A DNA stretch of 55,268 bases from assembly GCA_002425245.1 (NCBI GenBank), contig DILW01000176.1:1-55268 (forward strand), in the 5' to 3' direction. Of the stretch, positions 35,723 through 43,870 are shown in pieces. Below the pieces are notes generated by a model. The model was not told the DNA's origin, made no database searches, and worked only from the letters and a program-made list of their open reading frames with translations. A program made the position numbers and the translations under genes. Numbering within the stretch: position 1 is the stretch's first letter; each line of letters begins with the position of its first letter. The stretch comes from Betaproteobacteria bacterium UBA5582. Lineage in GTDB: Bacteria; Pseudomonadota; Gammaproteobacteria; Burkholderiales; Rhodocyclaceae.

Positions 35723-37158
35723 GAGGCATCAATGAAATCATGAGCGCGCTGCGCAACATCCCGACCTCCGGTGGTGTTTCGTCAATGGGGGCGCTGGGCG
35801 ACATCGCCCAGCGCATCTCCAGTTCGATGCCGCGTGGCGCCGATAATCCTCAGCCGTTCGGCAATCTGCTGGAGCACCCTGACGAAAAGGAGGCTGCCCA
35901 GGCCCCCGTCGACCTGCCGGTCAGCAAGGAAAAGCCGGTCGATCGCTCGGTGGGCGCAGTGGCCATGCTGGGCATGCGGACCTCGATTGCCCGTCCCGGC
36001 GTGGCTGCCTCGAAATGGCAGAATCCCTATGTCTCGGCGGCCATTCCGCCCTTGCTGCTGTTGCATCGTCTTGAAGATCAGTCGTTCTCCTTCGATCCGT
36101 CCTTGCGCGGCCAGCTCGGGCTCGAACTGCGGATGTTCCGCGAAAAACTGGCCAGCAGCGGTGAGGAGTCGCAGTGGATCGACGATGCCTCCTACTTGTT
36201 GTGCACCCACATTGACGAACTGCTCAACGAGGCCTGCCGCAAGCACGATCTGCCCTTGCCGGAAAAGTCCCTGCTCGTCGAATTCCACGGCGATGCCTGG
36301 GGGGGCGAGGACTGCTTCCTGAAGCTGGAAACAGCGATGAATCAGGAGCGGCCGCCGATTGCCCTGCTCGAACTGTACGAGATCATCCTCGGACTGGGCT
36401 TCCAGGGGCGTTACCAGGTGATTGATCGTGGCGATGTCCTGTTGCAGGATTTGCGCAGCAAATTGCATCGCATGATCTGGCATCGTGCGCCGGAAGGGCT
36501 GGCCCTGCGTTCCGGTTTGCCGAAAGTGTTCAAGCAAAGCTGGCTGACACCCTTCCGACTCTTCCTGATTGGCGCTGCCTTGCTTTCGATTGCCTACCTG
36601 GCTGGTGTTTTCGACATCTCCATGCGTGGCAGCCCTTTGCGCGAGGCGCTGGCGGCCTACGAGCCACCGGTACGCGAAATCAACATCTCGGAAACGCTGC
36701 CACCGCCCTTGCCGGAGCTGATCGCCGAAGGCTGGCTGACCGCGGAGCGGCGTGAGAATGGCTGGCTGCTGATTTTCCGCGCAGACGGAGCGTTCGAGCC
36801 TGGCAAGGCAGAAATCCGGCCGGAGTTCCTGCCCAACCTCACTCGTCTCGGTGCTGCTTTCGCGCCCTGGCCGGGAGATCTTGAAATCATCGGTCACACC
36901 GACCTGACGCCGATTCTGGCGAGCAAATTCCCCTCCAATCAGGCGCTTTCGGAAGCGCGTGCCCGTGAAGTGGCCAAGCTGATCCAGCAGCAGGTGCTTG
37001 GCAGCAAGGTGCAACGGCAGGTGACATCGTCCGGCATGGGTGAGAAGGCGCCGGTGATCAATGAAATCAATCCGGCGGCCAATCTGAAGAACCGTCGGGT
37101 CGAGGTCCTGTGGAAAGTGGCAGCAACCCGGCGCGTGGTGACTGAAATCATCCGCTGA
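35719..37158 (+). CDS. tssL: T6SS membrane protein TssL with C-terminal OmpA domain
   Basis: The 479-residue protein joins a cytoplasmic DotU-like domain (about residues 95-270, with DDASYLLCTHIDELLNEA and FHGDAWGGEDCF) to one membrane helix (about 278-297). A periplasmic OmpA-type peptidoglycan-binding domain follows (about 350-470, with GHTDLTP, ALSEARAREVA and NRRVEVLW). This extended TssL anchors the membrane complex to the cell wall by itself, so no separate TagP is needed. A 110-base gap with a G-U-containing hairpin (37226-37251) separates it from tssM. Confidence 0.96.
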   Translation: MRGINEIMSALRNIPTSGGVSSMGALGDIAQRISSSMPRGADNPQPFGNLLEHPDEKEAAQAPVDLPVSKEKPVDRSVGAVAMLGMRTSIARPGVAASKWQNPYVSAAIPPLLLLHRLEDQSFSFDPSLRGQLGLELRMFREKLASSGEESQWIDDASYLLCTHIDELLNEACRKHDLPLPEKSLLVEFHGDAWGGEDCFLKLETAMNQERPPIALLELYEIILGLGFQGRYQVIDRGDVLLQDLRSKLHRMIWHRAPEGLALRSGLPKVFKQSWLTPFRLFLIGAALLSIAYLAGVFDISMRGSPLREALAAYEPPVREINISETLPPPLPELIAEGWLTAERRENGWLLIFRADGAFEPGKAEIRPEFLPNLTRLGAAFAPWPGDLEIIGHTDLTPILASKFPSNQALSEARAREVAKLIQQQVLGSKVQRQVTSSGMGEKAPVINEINPAANLKNRRVEVLWKVAATRRVVTEIIR

Positions 37159-37225
37159 GCGGGCTGGAGAGTGATTGCAGATTCCGGTCCGGCAACGGAT
37201 CGAGGTTCATTCAAGTTGATCAGCA

Positions 37226-37251
37226 CGGGGTTTTCGCTGGCGGAAGCCCCG
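37226..37251 (+). promoter_or_regulatory. Hairpin just upstream of the tssM ribosome site
   Basis: CGGGGTTTTCGC (37226-37237) pairs with GCGGAAGCCCCG (37240-37251) through two G-U pairs. The hairpin ends 4 bases before the GGGAG of tssM and could modulate translation start. There is no T-run after it. Confidence 0.35.
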
Positions 37252-37268
37252 GGTTGGGAGCATCAGAA

Positions 37269-40200
37269 ATGTTGAGAAGTTCGTTACGTATCGTCCTTGC
37301 CGTTGTTCTTGCCGCTGTCGTCTGGTGGATCGGGCCGATGGTCGCGATTGGTCGCTACCATCCCTTCGGCTGGCTGTGGTTGCGGCAATTGCTGGTTGTC
37401 TTGCTGCTGTTGTGGGGCTTCTATCCCTTGCTGCGCTGGTTGGTGGGCAAGTTTTTCTCCTTGTTCCGCCGGCGCAAGCAAAAGGCGCCACTGACCGAGA
37501 ATGACCGAATCAGCAGCCGACTGGCCGATCTTGAACTGACCCTGCGCAAGATCTGGGTTGATCGCCAGAAGGGCTTTTTCCGTCGCCTAGCCTACCGTCT
37601 GCGCAAGCAACATCTGCGCGAACAACCCTGGTTCATGCTGCTGGGCCCGTCCGGGTCGGGCAAAACCAGCATGCTCAATCACACGGGGCAAAATGCCCTG
37701 CCCGGTGACATTGCCGGCATGCCTCGCTTGGGTGAGTCGCTTGGACAAACCGAGGATTGTGGCTTCTGGGTCAACGACAAGGCGGTGTGGATCGATAGCA
37801 CCGGTCAATGGTCCGAGCGCGAGGCGCTGGGTGAGTCCGGTTTCAGCGCCTGGAAAAAGCTGCTCGCTGGCGTCCGTCGCATGCGCGGTTCAGCCGGGAT
37901 CGATGGCTTGGTGGTGTGCGTGGATCTCGACTGGATGCTTAAAGCCAGTTCGGAACAACGCAAACGGCTCGCCGACACCCTGCGTGGCCGGGTCCTGGAA
38001 CTGGCCGACTGGTTCGATGCCGAGTTGCCGGTTTATGTCATCCTGACCCACGTCGACACCCTGCCCGGCGGCGGTGCCATGCTGGCGGCGCTTGAGGACG
38101 AGACGCTGACCGATGGCATGGGTTTTGAGGCGCTGGCCGACGGTGATGTGGATGCTTGGTATGAGCGTTTCGAGCATCGGGTTCAGCGGGTGGTCCAGTT
38201 CGTCATTCCGCAAATGGCGGATGCCGGGGAAAGCCAGCAGTTGCTGCATTTCACCGAGAGCCTGGGGCGTTTGCGTGCGCCGCTGCTGGAGTTCGTCAAG
38301 TCGGTGATCATTCATGCCAGCTCGTCGCGGGGCGGACAATTGCGCGGGATGTGGTTCGGCACCTCGGTGTACCTGATGGCGACTGACGAAGCGGCCAACC
38401 TGGTTCAGCTCGACGAGCCCAACGAATCTCCGGCTTTCCGTTCCTTTGCCAAGACCTTCCAGGCACCGATCGGGCAGGCCATCGAGGAACGCAACATCCT
38501 GCGTTACGGCGACAAGTCGCTGGCCACCCGCAGCAAGCGGATGTTCCGCTGGGGGGTGAGCATCGTCGGCCTGTGCCTGCTGTCGGGGTGGCTGGTGCTG
38601 ACCTATTTCGATCAACGCAGCTACATTGACCTGACCTGGGCGCAATTCGATGAAGGTAAACGTCTGGCGCAGCAATTGGCGGACACGCCGAGCGCCGACA
38701 TCGCACTGATGGACGTTTCCGGTCAGATGCGTTACGCCGGCAGCCAGCTGGGGCGGAATTTCTCCATGATTCCCTCCACTTTCTTCGAGCATGTGCGCAT
38801 CCGCAATGTCGCCGATGAAACCTACCGGCGTCACCTTTTCAAGACTTTCATGCCGGAAATGTTCAAGTACGTGACCGTGCAGCTCAAGGGCGAAATGGAC
38901 GGCGGAACCGGTGACGTGTACGAAACGCTGCGCCTGTACCTGATGCTGGTCAAACCCGAGCGTCGTGACCCGGCGGTTGCTGTTCGCTGGTTCGACAAGC
39001 GTTGGGACAAGATCGCCCCGGCGAACTCCAGCGAGGAGGAAAAGAATGCTTTCCTCGGCCATGTCGCCGCTGCGTTCTCGCCACCGCTTCTGCCAGCGGC
39101 ACCGATCGACCAGGGGCTGGTGACCCAGGCCCGGGCCTTGGCCAGTGGTTTGCCCAGCGCCATCCGGGTGATCGAGAACGTCCGTGAACTGGGGCTGCCG
39201 GAGAACGTCGAGGATGTTTCCCTGTCGCGCGCCGGGGGGCTCAATGCGCCGATGCTGTTGCGCATGCGTAGCGATACCCCGACCACCTCGCCGATCATCA
39301 GCGGCTGGTACACCCGTGCCGGTTACCACGACGTTTTCATGCCCAGGCTCCTGAAGAGTGCTCGCAACATCTTCGATGAAGAGAACTGGGTGCTGCGCGA
39401 CGAAGCGGGTGCCAAAGGCAATGCCTTCGACGTCGAAAAGAGTGTGCAGGACATGGCCGACGCAGCACGCCGCCAGTTCCTGCAGGATTACATCCAGCAG
39501 TGGCGTGGCTTCATCAACGACATCACCGTGCGCCGTTACAGCAGCATGGACGATGCCGCCTGGCTGGCCAAGGCGATGATGGATCCGCAGTCCGCGTTGG
39601 GGCAATTGATCCGTTTCATCGGCCGGGAAACCTCGCTGACCGGAAACTACGAAGGTGATGTCGATAGCTGGATCGATCGCCAGAAGTTGAACCTCGAACG
39701 CACCCGGCGCGCCGTGGTGGGTGAGATCAGCGGTCAGCACTTCCGTTACCGTGTGCTGCCCGAGCATGTGGTCGATGACTACTTCAATTCCCTGCGCCGC
39801 ATGGCGGTCAGCCTGACGCCGAATTCCGGGGTGGAGACTGCGGCCAGTCCGCTGAGCCGCCTGTTCGAACCCCTCTACCGGCAGATTTCGCTGGTTAACG
39901 GGGCGATGCAGGTCGGTCAGTTGATGCCCGAGTACGATGCCTTCCGCCGTATGCGCGCCGACGCGTCGCGGCAGCCGGAACCGATTCGCGGGATCATGCT
40001 CGACCTGATCGAGTCCGGCAGCAATGCCACCGCGCAGAAGTCGAGTGCCGAACTGAACAAGGGCGCCTCTGGTGCTTCCAAGTCGGTCTGTCCGCAGACG
40101 GTTTCCCGCTATCCGCTGGTCCGTAGTTCGGCCAAGGATGTCGGCTCCGAGGACTTCCGCCGGCTGTTTGGTCCGCGCGGGGTGATGGACAGTTACTTCA

Positions 40201-40739
40201 ATGAAGAGTTGGCCCAGTATGTCGATACCACGAGCGTTCCCTGGCGTGCCCGCAAGGTCGACGGTCTGGCTGGCAGCCTCGTCAATCCCGGCATCATCCG
40301 TTCCTACGAAATGGCCCGTGCGATCCGCGACAATTTCTTCAACGAAGCCGGGCAGCTCGGTTTCTCGGTGATCGTGCGTGCCGTGGATATGGATGCCAGC
40401 GTCACCGAAGCCCTGTTCGACATCGGCGGCGAGCAGTTACGCTATGCCCACGGCGCGTCAGCGCCGAAGAAGATCGACTGGTCGCCGCAACGTTCAAGCA
40501 TGGTGGTCCGTCTGCACATGCGTTCGGTCGACGGACGGACGCAGCAAATGGAGTTCACCGGGCCGTGGGCGATCTTCCGGTTCTTCGATGCCGGCGACCC
40601 GCTGACACTTGCAGATGACAAACGGGTGGTACGCTACAAGACTGCGTTGGGTGCGATTTCGCTGGAGTTCCAGGCAACCAGCAGCGATTTCCCGCTGTGG
40701 TCGAGGACATTGGCCCAGTTTTACTGTCCTTCGAAGTAA
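37269..40739 (+). CDS. tssM: T6SS inner-membrane protein TssM (IcmF family)
   Basis: The 1156-residue protein starts at an ATG at 37269, 8 bases after a GGGAG ribosome site. Two membrane helices lie near residues 6-29 and 40-58. A cytoplasmic NTPase-like domain has an intact Walker A (GPSGSGKT, 126-133) and DSTGQWSE, and a third helix lies near residues 420-445. The large periplasmic region ends with the TssJ-binding C-terminal domain (MEFTGPWAIFRFFD). A retained Walker motif is found in only part of the family. With TssJ and TssL it forms the trans-envelope channel. Confidence 0.97.
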   Translation: MLRSSLRIVLAVVLAAVVWWIGPMVAIGRYHPFGWLWLRQLLVVLLLLWGFYPLLRWLVGKFFSLFRRRKQKAPLTENDRISSRLADLELTLRKIWVDRQKGFFRRLAYRLRKQHLREQPWFMLLGPSGSGKTSMLNHTGQNALPGDIAGMPRLGESLGQTEDCGFWVNDKAVWIDSTGQWSEREALGESGFSAWKKLLAGVRRMRGSAGIDGLVVCVDLDWMLKASSEQRKRLADTLRGRVLELADWFDAELPVYVILTHVDTLPGGGAMLAALEDETLTDGMGFEALADGDVDAWYERFEHRVQRVVQFVIPQMADAGESQQLLHFTESLGRLRAPLLEFVKSVIIHASSSRGGQLRGMWFGTSVYLMATDEAANLVQLDEPNESPAFRSFAKTFQAPIGQAIEERNILRYGDKSLATRSKRMFRWGVSIVGLCLLSGWLVLTYFDQRSYIDLTWAQFDEGKRLAQQLADTPSADIALMDVSGQMRYAGSQLGRNFSMIPSTFFEHVRIRNVADETYRRHLFKTFMPEMFKYVTVQLKGEMDGGTGDVYETLRLYLMLVKPERRDPAVAVRWFDKRWDKIAPANSSEEEKNAFLGHVAAAFSPPLLPAAPIDQGLVTQARALASGLPSAIRVIENVRELGLPENVEDVSLSRAGGLNAPMLLRMRSDTPTTSPIISGWYTRAGYHDVFMPRLLKSARNIFDEENWVLRDEAGAKGNAFDVEKSVQDMADAARRQFLQDYIQQWRGFINDITVRRYSSMDDAAWLAKAMMDPQSALGQLIRFIGRETSLTGNYEGDVDSWIDRQKLNLERTRRAVVGEISGQHFRYRVLPEHVVDDYFNSLRRMAVSLTPNSGVETAASPLSRLFEPLYRQISLVNGAMQVGQLMPEYDAFRRMRADASRQPEPIRGIMLDLIESGSNATAQKSSAELNKGASGASKSVCPQTVSRYPLVRSSAKDVGSEDFRRLFGPRGVMDSYFNEELAQYVDTTSVPWRARKVDGLAGSLVNPGIIRSYEMARAIRDNFFNEAGQLGFSVIVRAVDMDASVTEALFDIGGEQLRYAHGASAPKKIDWSPQRSSMVVRLHMRSVDGRTQQMEFTGPWAIFRFFDAGDPLTLADDKRVVRYKTALGAISLEFQATSSDFPLWSRTLAQFYCPSK

Positions 40740-40740
40740 G

Positions 40741-40763
40741 CCGGCGGGGTTCGTCCCCGCTGG
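40741..40763 (+). terminator. Terminator-like or attenuating hairpin after tssM
   Basis: A 9-base stem (CCGGCGGGG with CCCCGCTGG, one G-U pair) has a 5-base loop, directly after the tssM stop. A T-rich stretch (TTTCTTT at 40775-40781, then TTTTTT after CGGC) follows at a distance. It may lower read-through into the two distal genes. Confidence 0.45.
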
Positions 40764-40813
40764 TGGTAAAGATGTTTCTTTAACGGCTTTTTTGAAATTA
40801 ATGGAGGTGAATC

Positions 40814-41170
40814 ATGCTTGATCCCAAGGAAATCATCGCGTCAATCCAGCAAAGCCTGGATAGCTGCAACACCATGCAGTCGTCGTCGACCGCCAGCTTC
40901 AACGAAGGTGTGCCGGGCTACAACATTTCCGGTCCCACCAACGCCAGCCTGGTCATCGGTGGCGTGCAGGGTGCCGTCAATTCGATGGTCGAGAACATGA
41001 ACAACATCAAGCGTTCGATCGACGATCAACTGGATGCTCACCAGGCGATGCAGAAGGGCGAAACCACGCAGCAGTTCAATGCCAACATGGACGACCTGCG
41101 TCCGACGAATGCCGCCGGTTTCCCGAACGAAATGATGGACAACTTCTTCAAGGCATTCAAGAATCGCTGA
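40814..41170 (+). CDS. Unrecognised 118-residue protein at the end of the T6SS locus
   Basis: I do not recognise this protein with certainty. It has a strong ribosome site (GGAGGTGA), so it is probably well expressed. It has no signal peptide or membrane segment. The sequence is rich in Asn, Ser and Met (8 Met) with a single Cys at residue 18. A predicted N-terminal helix (PKEIIASIQQSLDSC) is followed by a Gly/Asn/Ser stretch (NISGPTNASLVIGGVQG). Then come two amphipathic helices and a basic end (FFKAFKNR). It lies between tssM and the SecB paralogue on the same strand. It could be a small secreted substrate or an accessory factor; both are speculation. Confidence 0.75.
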   Translation: MLDPKEIIASIQQSLDSCNTMQSSSTASFNEGVPGYNISGPTNASLVIGGVQGAVNSMVENMNNIKRSIDDQLDAHQAMQKGETTQQFNANMDDLRPTNAAGFPNEMMDNFFKAFKNR

Positions 41171-41205
41171 TTCAAGGCGGCGCCTCGTGCGTCGGTATTA
41201 CCAGA

Positions 41206-41230
41206 CATCGTCCGCATTCCGCGGACGATG
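41206..41230 (+). promoter_or_regulatory. Perfect hairpin in the leader of the SecB-like gene
   Basis: CATCGTCCGC (41206-41215) and its exact reverse complement (41221-41230) enclose 5 bases, 26 bases before the SecB-like ATG. No T-run follows, so a terminator is unlikely. It may protect or separate the messages of the two genes. Confidence 0.45.
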
Positions 41231-41256
41231 AATTGCATCATGAATGGGGAACACAG

Positions 41257-41721
41257 ATGGAGCAGGGCAATTTGCAACCGCAATTCGGTATCGAGCGTAT
41301 CTATTTGAAGGACATCTCCTTCCAGGTCTGCAACGCGCCGGAGGTCTATTCGGATAGTCGTCGTTACGATGTCGGCTTGAACATCAATAGCGCCAGCCGG
41401 CAGATTACTGCCGAGTTGTTCGAGGTGGTGCTGACCGTGGTGGCGACAGCCAAACAAGGGGAAACGGAAGTATTCAAGGGGGTGGTCGCCGAGGGCGGTT
41501 CCTTCGTCATCCGCAATGTCAAACTTGACCAGCGCGATGCCATTCTGGGCGTTGCCTGCCCGAATATTCTGCTGCCTTACGCCCGGGAAATGCTGGCCGA
41601 CCTCAGTACCCGTGCCGGTTTTTCGCCGGTAATGATTCAGCCGGTCGATTTTGAGGCGGTGTTCCTGCAGCAACGCGAGCAGACCCGTCAGCAAGCTGCC
41701 CATGGGGTTCCCCTGCAGTAA
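41257..41721 (+). CDS. SecB-family chaperone paralogue linked to the T6SS
   Basis: The 154-residue protein is clearly SecB-like: ERIYLKDISF near the start, EVVLTVVATAKQGET in the core, then CPNILLPYAREMLADL and PVDFEAVFLQQ. SecB is a tetrameric holdase that passes preproteins to SecA. From an ungapped alignment to E. coli SecB by memory, Asp20 is kept (Asp19 here). Glu24 is replaced by Gln, Leu75 by Lys and Glu77 by Val, all positions linked to SecA binding. The usual secB neighbours (grxC, gpsA) are absent. The ATG at 41257 has a TGGGGA site; a TTG at 41233 is less likely. Confidence 0.9.
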   Translation: MEQGNLQPQFGIERIYLKDISFQVCNAPEVYSDSRRYDVGLNINSASRQITAELFEVVLTVVATAKQGETEVFKGVVAEGGSFVIRNVKLDQRDAILGVACPNILLPYAREMLADLSTRAGFSPVMIQPVDFEAVFLQQREQTRQQAAHGVPLQ

Positions 41722-41777
41722 GCCAAGCCTGTCTCCGGAGCCGGTGGCGGACTGCCCGCCGTCCGGCAGCATCGGTA

Positions 41778-41819
41778 AACAATCCCGCCAAGGACAGTGC
41801 AGTCCCTGGCGGGATTGTT
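41778..41819 (+). terminator. Strong terminator closing the T6SS locus
   Basis: Two 18-base arms (41778-41795 and 41802-41819) pair with a single mismatch around a 6-base loop. A modest T-rich tail (GATTGTTCATT) overlaps the 3' arm. It lies between the SecB-like stop and the LysR gene and should end T6SS transcription. Confidence 0.75.
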
Positions 41820-41876
41820 CATTCCGGGGGCGACTGTGGTTGAATAGCAGCCTTTGCCCAAAAACGGAGTCAAACC

Positions 41877-42779
41877 ATGGCTGATCGGCGATTGCAGGTT
41901 TTTCATGCCGTAGCCAAGCATGGCAGTTTCACGCGCGCTGCCGATGCCTTGTTCATGACCCAGCCGGCGGTGACCTTCCAGATCAAACAGCTGGAAGACC
42001 AGTATGGGACGCGCCTGTTCGATCGCCGGCACGGCAGCATCACGCTGACGCCGGCCGGCGAGCTGGTGCTCGACTACGCCCGGCGGATTCTTGCCCTGTC
42101 CGACGAGATGGACATCCGTGTTGCCGAACTGACCGGGGAAATGCGCGGGCCCCTGCTCGTCGGTGCCAGTACGACGATTGCCGAATTCATGCTGCCGCGG
42201 GTGCTGGGTGAATTCAACGCGCTTTATCCGCAGGTGAGGGCGCGGCTGATCGTCGGTAATTCGGTCAGCATTGAAAGTCAGGTTGCCGATCATGCCCTTG
42301 ATGTCGGCCTGATCGAGGCGCCGGCGAAACAGTCGGGGCTGAGTAGCCTCAATTGCTGTGAGGACGAGTTGCAGGTGATCTGCGTACCGGATTACCCCCT
42401 GGCCGAATTTGCGGCCCTGCGTCCCGGCGACCTGGTCGATTATGAGTTCATCTCGCGCGAACCGGGTTCGGGAACGCGGGCAATCACCGACAGTTATTTT
42501 GCCGAGCACGGGATCGCCCCGGAAACCCTGAAGGCGCAGATGGAACTGGGCAGTCCGGAAGCCCTCAAAGGCGTGGTTGCCACTGGGCTGGGCTTTGCCA
42601 TCGTGTCGCGCGCCGTCGCTGCCAAGGAAATCGAACTGGGTGAACTGCGCGGTATTCCCCTGGATCCGCCGCTCAAGCGCGGTCTGTATCTGGTGCATCC
42701 GCAGGAACGCTTCCAGTCGAAGCTGCTGGCTACTTTCATCGACTTTGCCCGGCGCAAACTCAAGGAACAAGCTTCATGA
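41877..42779 (+). CDS. LysR-family transcriptional regulator
   Basis: The 300-residue protein has the LysR winged helix-turn-helix at the N-terminus (LQVFHAVAKHGSFTRAADAL, then MTQPAVTFQIKQLE). The two-lobed effector domain follows (GPLLVGASTTIAEFMLPRVL to the end). It resembles the CbbR/YeiE-like branch in general form; the ligand is unknown. A GGAG site precedes the ATG. The stop overlaps the alr start (ATGA, 42776-42779), so the regulator and alanine racemase are co-translated, which is unusual for LysR genes that are typically divergent from their targets. Confidence 0.94.
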   Translation: MADRRLQVFHAVAKHGSFTRAADALFMTQPAVTFQIKQLEDQYGTRLFDRRHGSITLTPAGELVLDYARRILALSDEMDIRVAELTGEMRGPLLVGASTTIAEFMLPRVLGEFNALYPQVRARLIVGNSVSIESQVADHALDVGLIEAPAKQSGLSSLNCCEDELQVICVPDYPLAEFAALRPGDLVDYEFISREPGSGTRAITDSYFAEHGIAPETLKAQMELGSPEALKGVVATGLGFAIVSRAVAAKEIELGELRGIPLDPPLKRGLYLVHPQERFQSKLLATFIDFARRKLKEQAS

Positions 42780-43870
42780 ATACATCCCGACCGATACGTG
42801 CCCGCATCCGGCCGGCGGCCATTCGCAACAACTATCGTCAAGCCAAGCTGCATGCCCCCGACGCCTGGGCATGGGCGGTGGTCAAGGCCGATGCCTACGG
42901 CCACGGTCAGATGCGGGCGGTGGACGCGCTTCAGGGCGAGGCCGACGGTTTTGCCCTGCTCGAATGCGAAAACGCCGTTGCCATGCGTGAGCGCGGGATC
43001 CGTCAGCCCATCCTGCTGCTCGAAGGCATCTTCGGCGAGCGCGATGCCAGGCAGGTTGTCGAGCACGGTCTGCATAGCGTGGTCCATTGTCTGGAACAGA
43101 TCGACATGCTGGCCACGCACGCGCGCAGCGACCGGCCGCTGAGCGTCTATCTGAAGCTCAACACCGGCATGAACCGCCTCGGTTTTACCCCCGGCTCGCT
43201 GCCTGCAGCCCTGGAGGCCCTGAAGCGGATCCCGGCGCTTAACCTCACCCTCATGACGCATTTCGCCGAAGCCGATGGCGAGCGCGGTGTGCTCTGGCAA
43301 CTGCAACGCTTCCAGGAAATGGCCGGCGAATGGCACGGGCCGGTCAGCCTGGGTAATTCCGCCGCCATCCTGCGCCATCCGCTGGCCCTGGGTGACTGGG
43401 TGCGGCCCGGGATCATGCTCTACGGCGCCTCGCCCTTTGTCGACCAGACGGCCGAGGAATTCGGACTGCAGCCGGCGATGGTGCTGGAAAGCCGGATCAT
43501 CGCCGTGCAGACGGTAGAAACCGGCGAACGCATCGGCTACGGCGGCACCTATGTCGCCGAGCGGCCGATGCGCATCGGCATCGTCGCCTGTGGCTACGCC
43601 GACGGTTATCCGCGCCATGCGCCGACCGGCACGCCGATTGCTGTGGCCGGCAAGCTGACGCGCACCGTCGGCCGGGTGTCGATGGACATGCTGGCCTGTG
43701 ATCTCAACGATATCCCCGAGGCTGGCATCGGCAGTCCGGTGACCCTGTGGGGGCCGGGCGAGGCCGGTTATGTGCCGGCCGACGCCGTCGCTGCTGCTGC
43801 CGGCACCATCGCCTACGAACTCTTCTGTGCACTGGCGCCGCGCGTGCCGGTAACCATCGACGGACAATAA
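42776..43870 (+). CDS. alr: Alanine racemase
   Basis: Alanine racemase converts L- to D-alanine with pyridoxal phosphate, for peptidoglycan. The 364-residue protein has the PLP-lysine motif AVVKADAYGHG near residue 40. It also has LKLNTGMNRLGF, SLGNSAA and the YGGTYVAE region with the second catalytic Tyr. The radA ATG follows the stop codon with no gap. Confidence 0.97.
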   Translation: MNTSRPIRARIRPAAIRNNYRQAKLHAPDAWAWAVVKADAYGHGQMRAVDALQGEADGFALLECENAVAMRERGIRQPILLLEGIFGERDARQVVEHGLHSVVHCLEQIDMLATHARSDRPLSVYLKLNTGMNRLGFTPGSLPAALEALKRIPALNLTLMTHFAEADGERGVLWQLQRFQEMAGEWHGPVSLGNSAAILRHPLALGDWVRPGIMLYGASPFVDQTAEEFGLQPAMVLESRIIAVQTVETGERIGYGGTYVAERPMRIGIVACGYADGYPRHAPTGTPIAVAGKLTRTVGRVSMDMLACDLNDIPEAGIGSPVTLWGPGEAGYVPADAVAAAAGTIAYELFCALAPRVPVTIDGQ

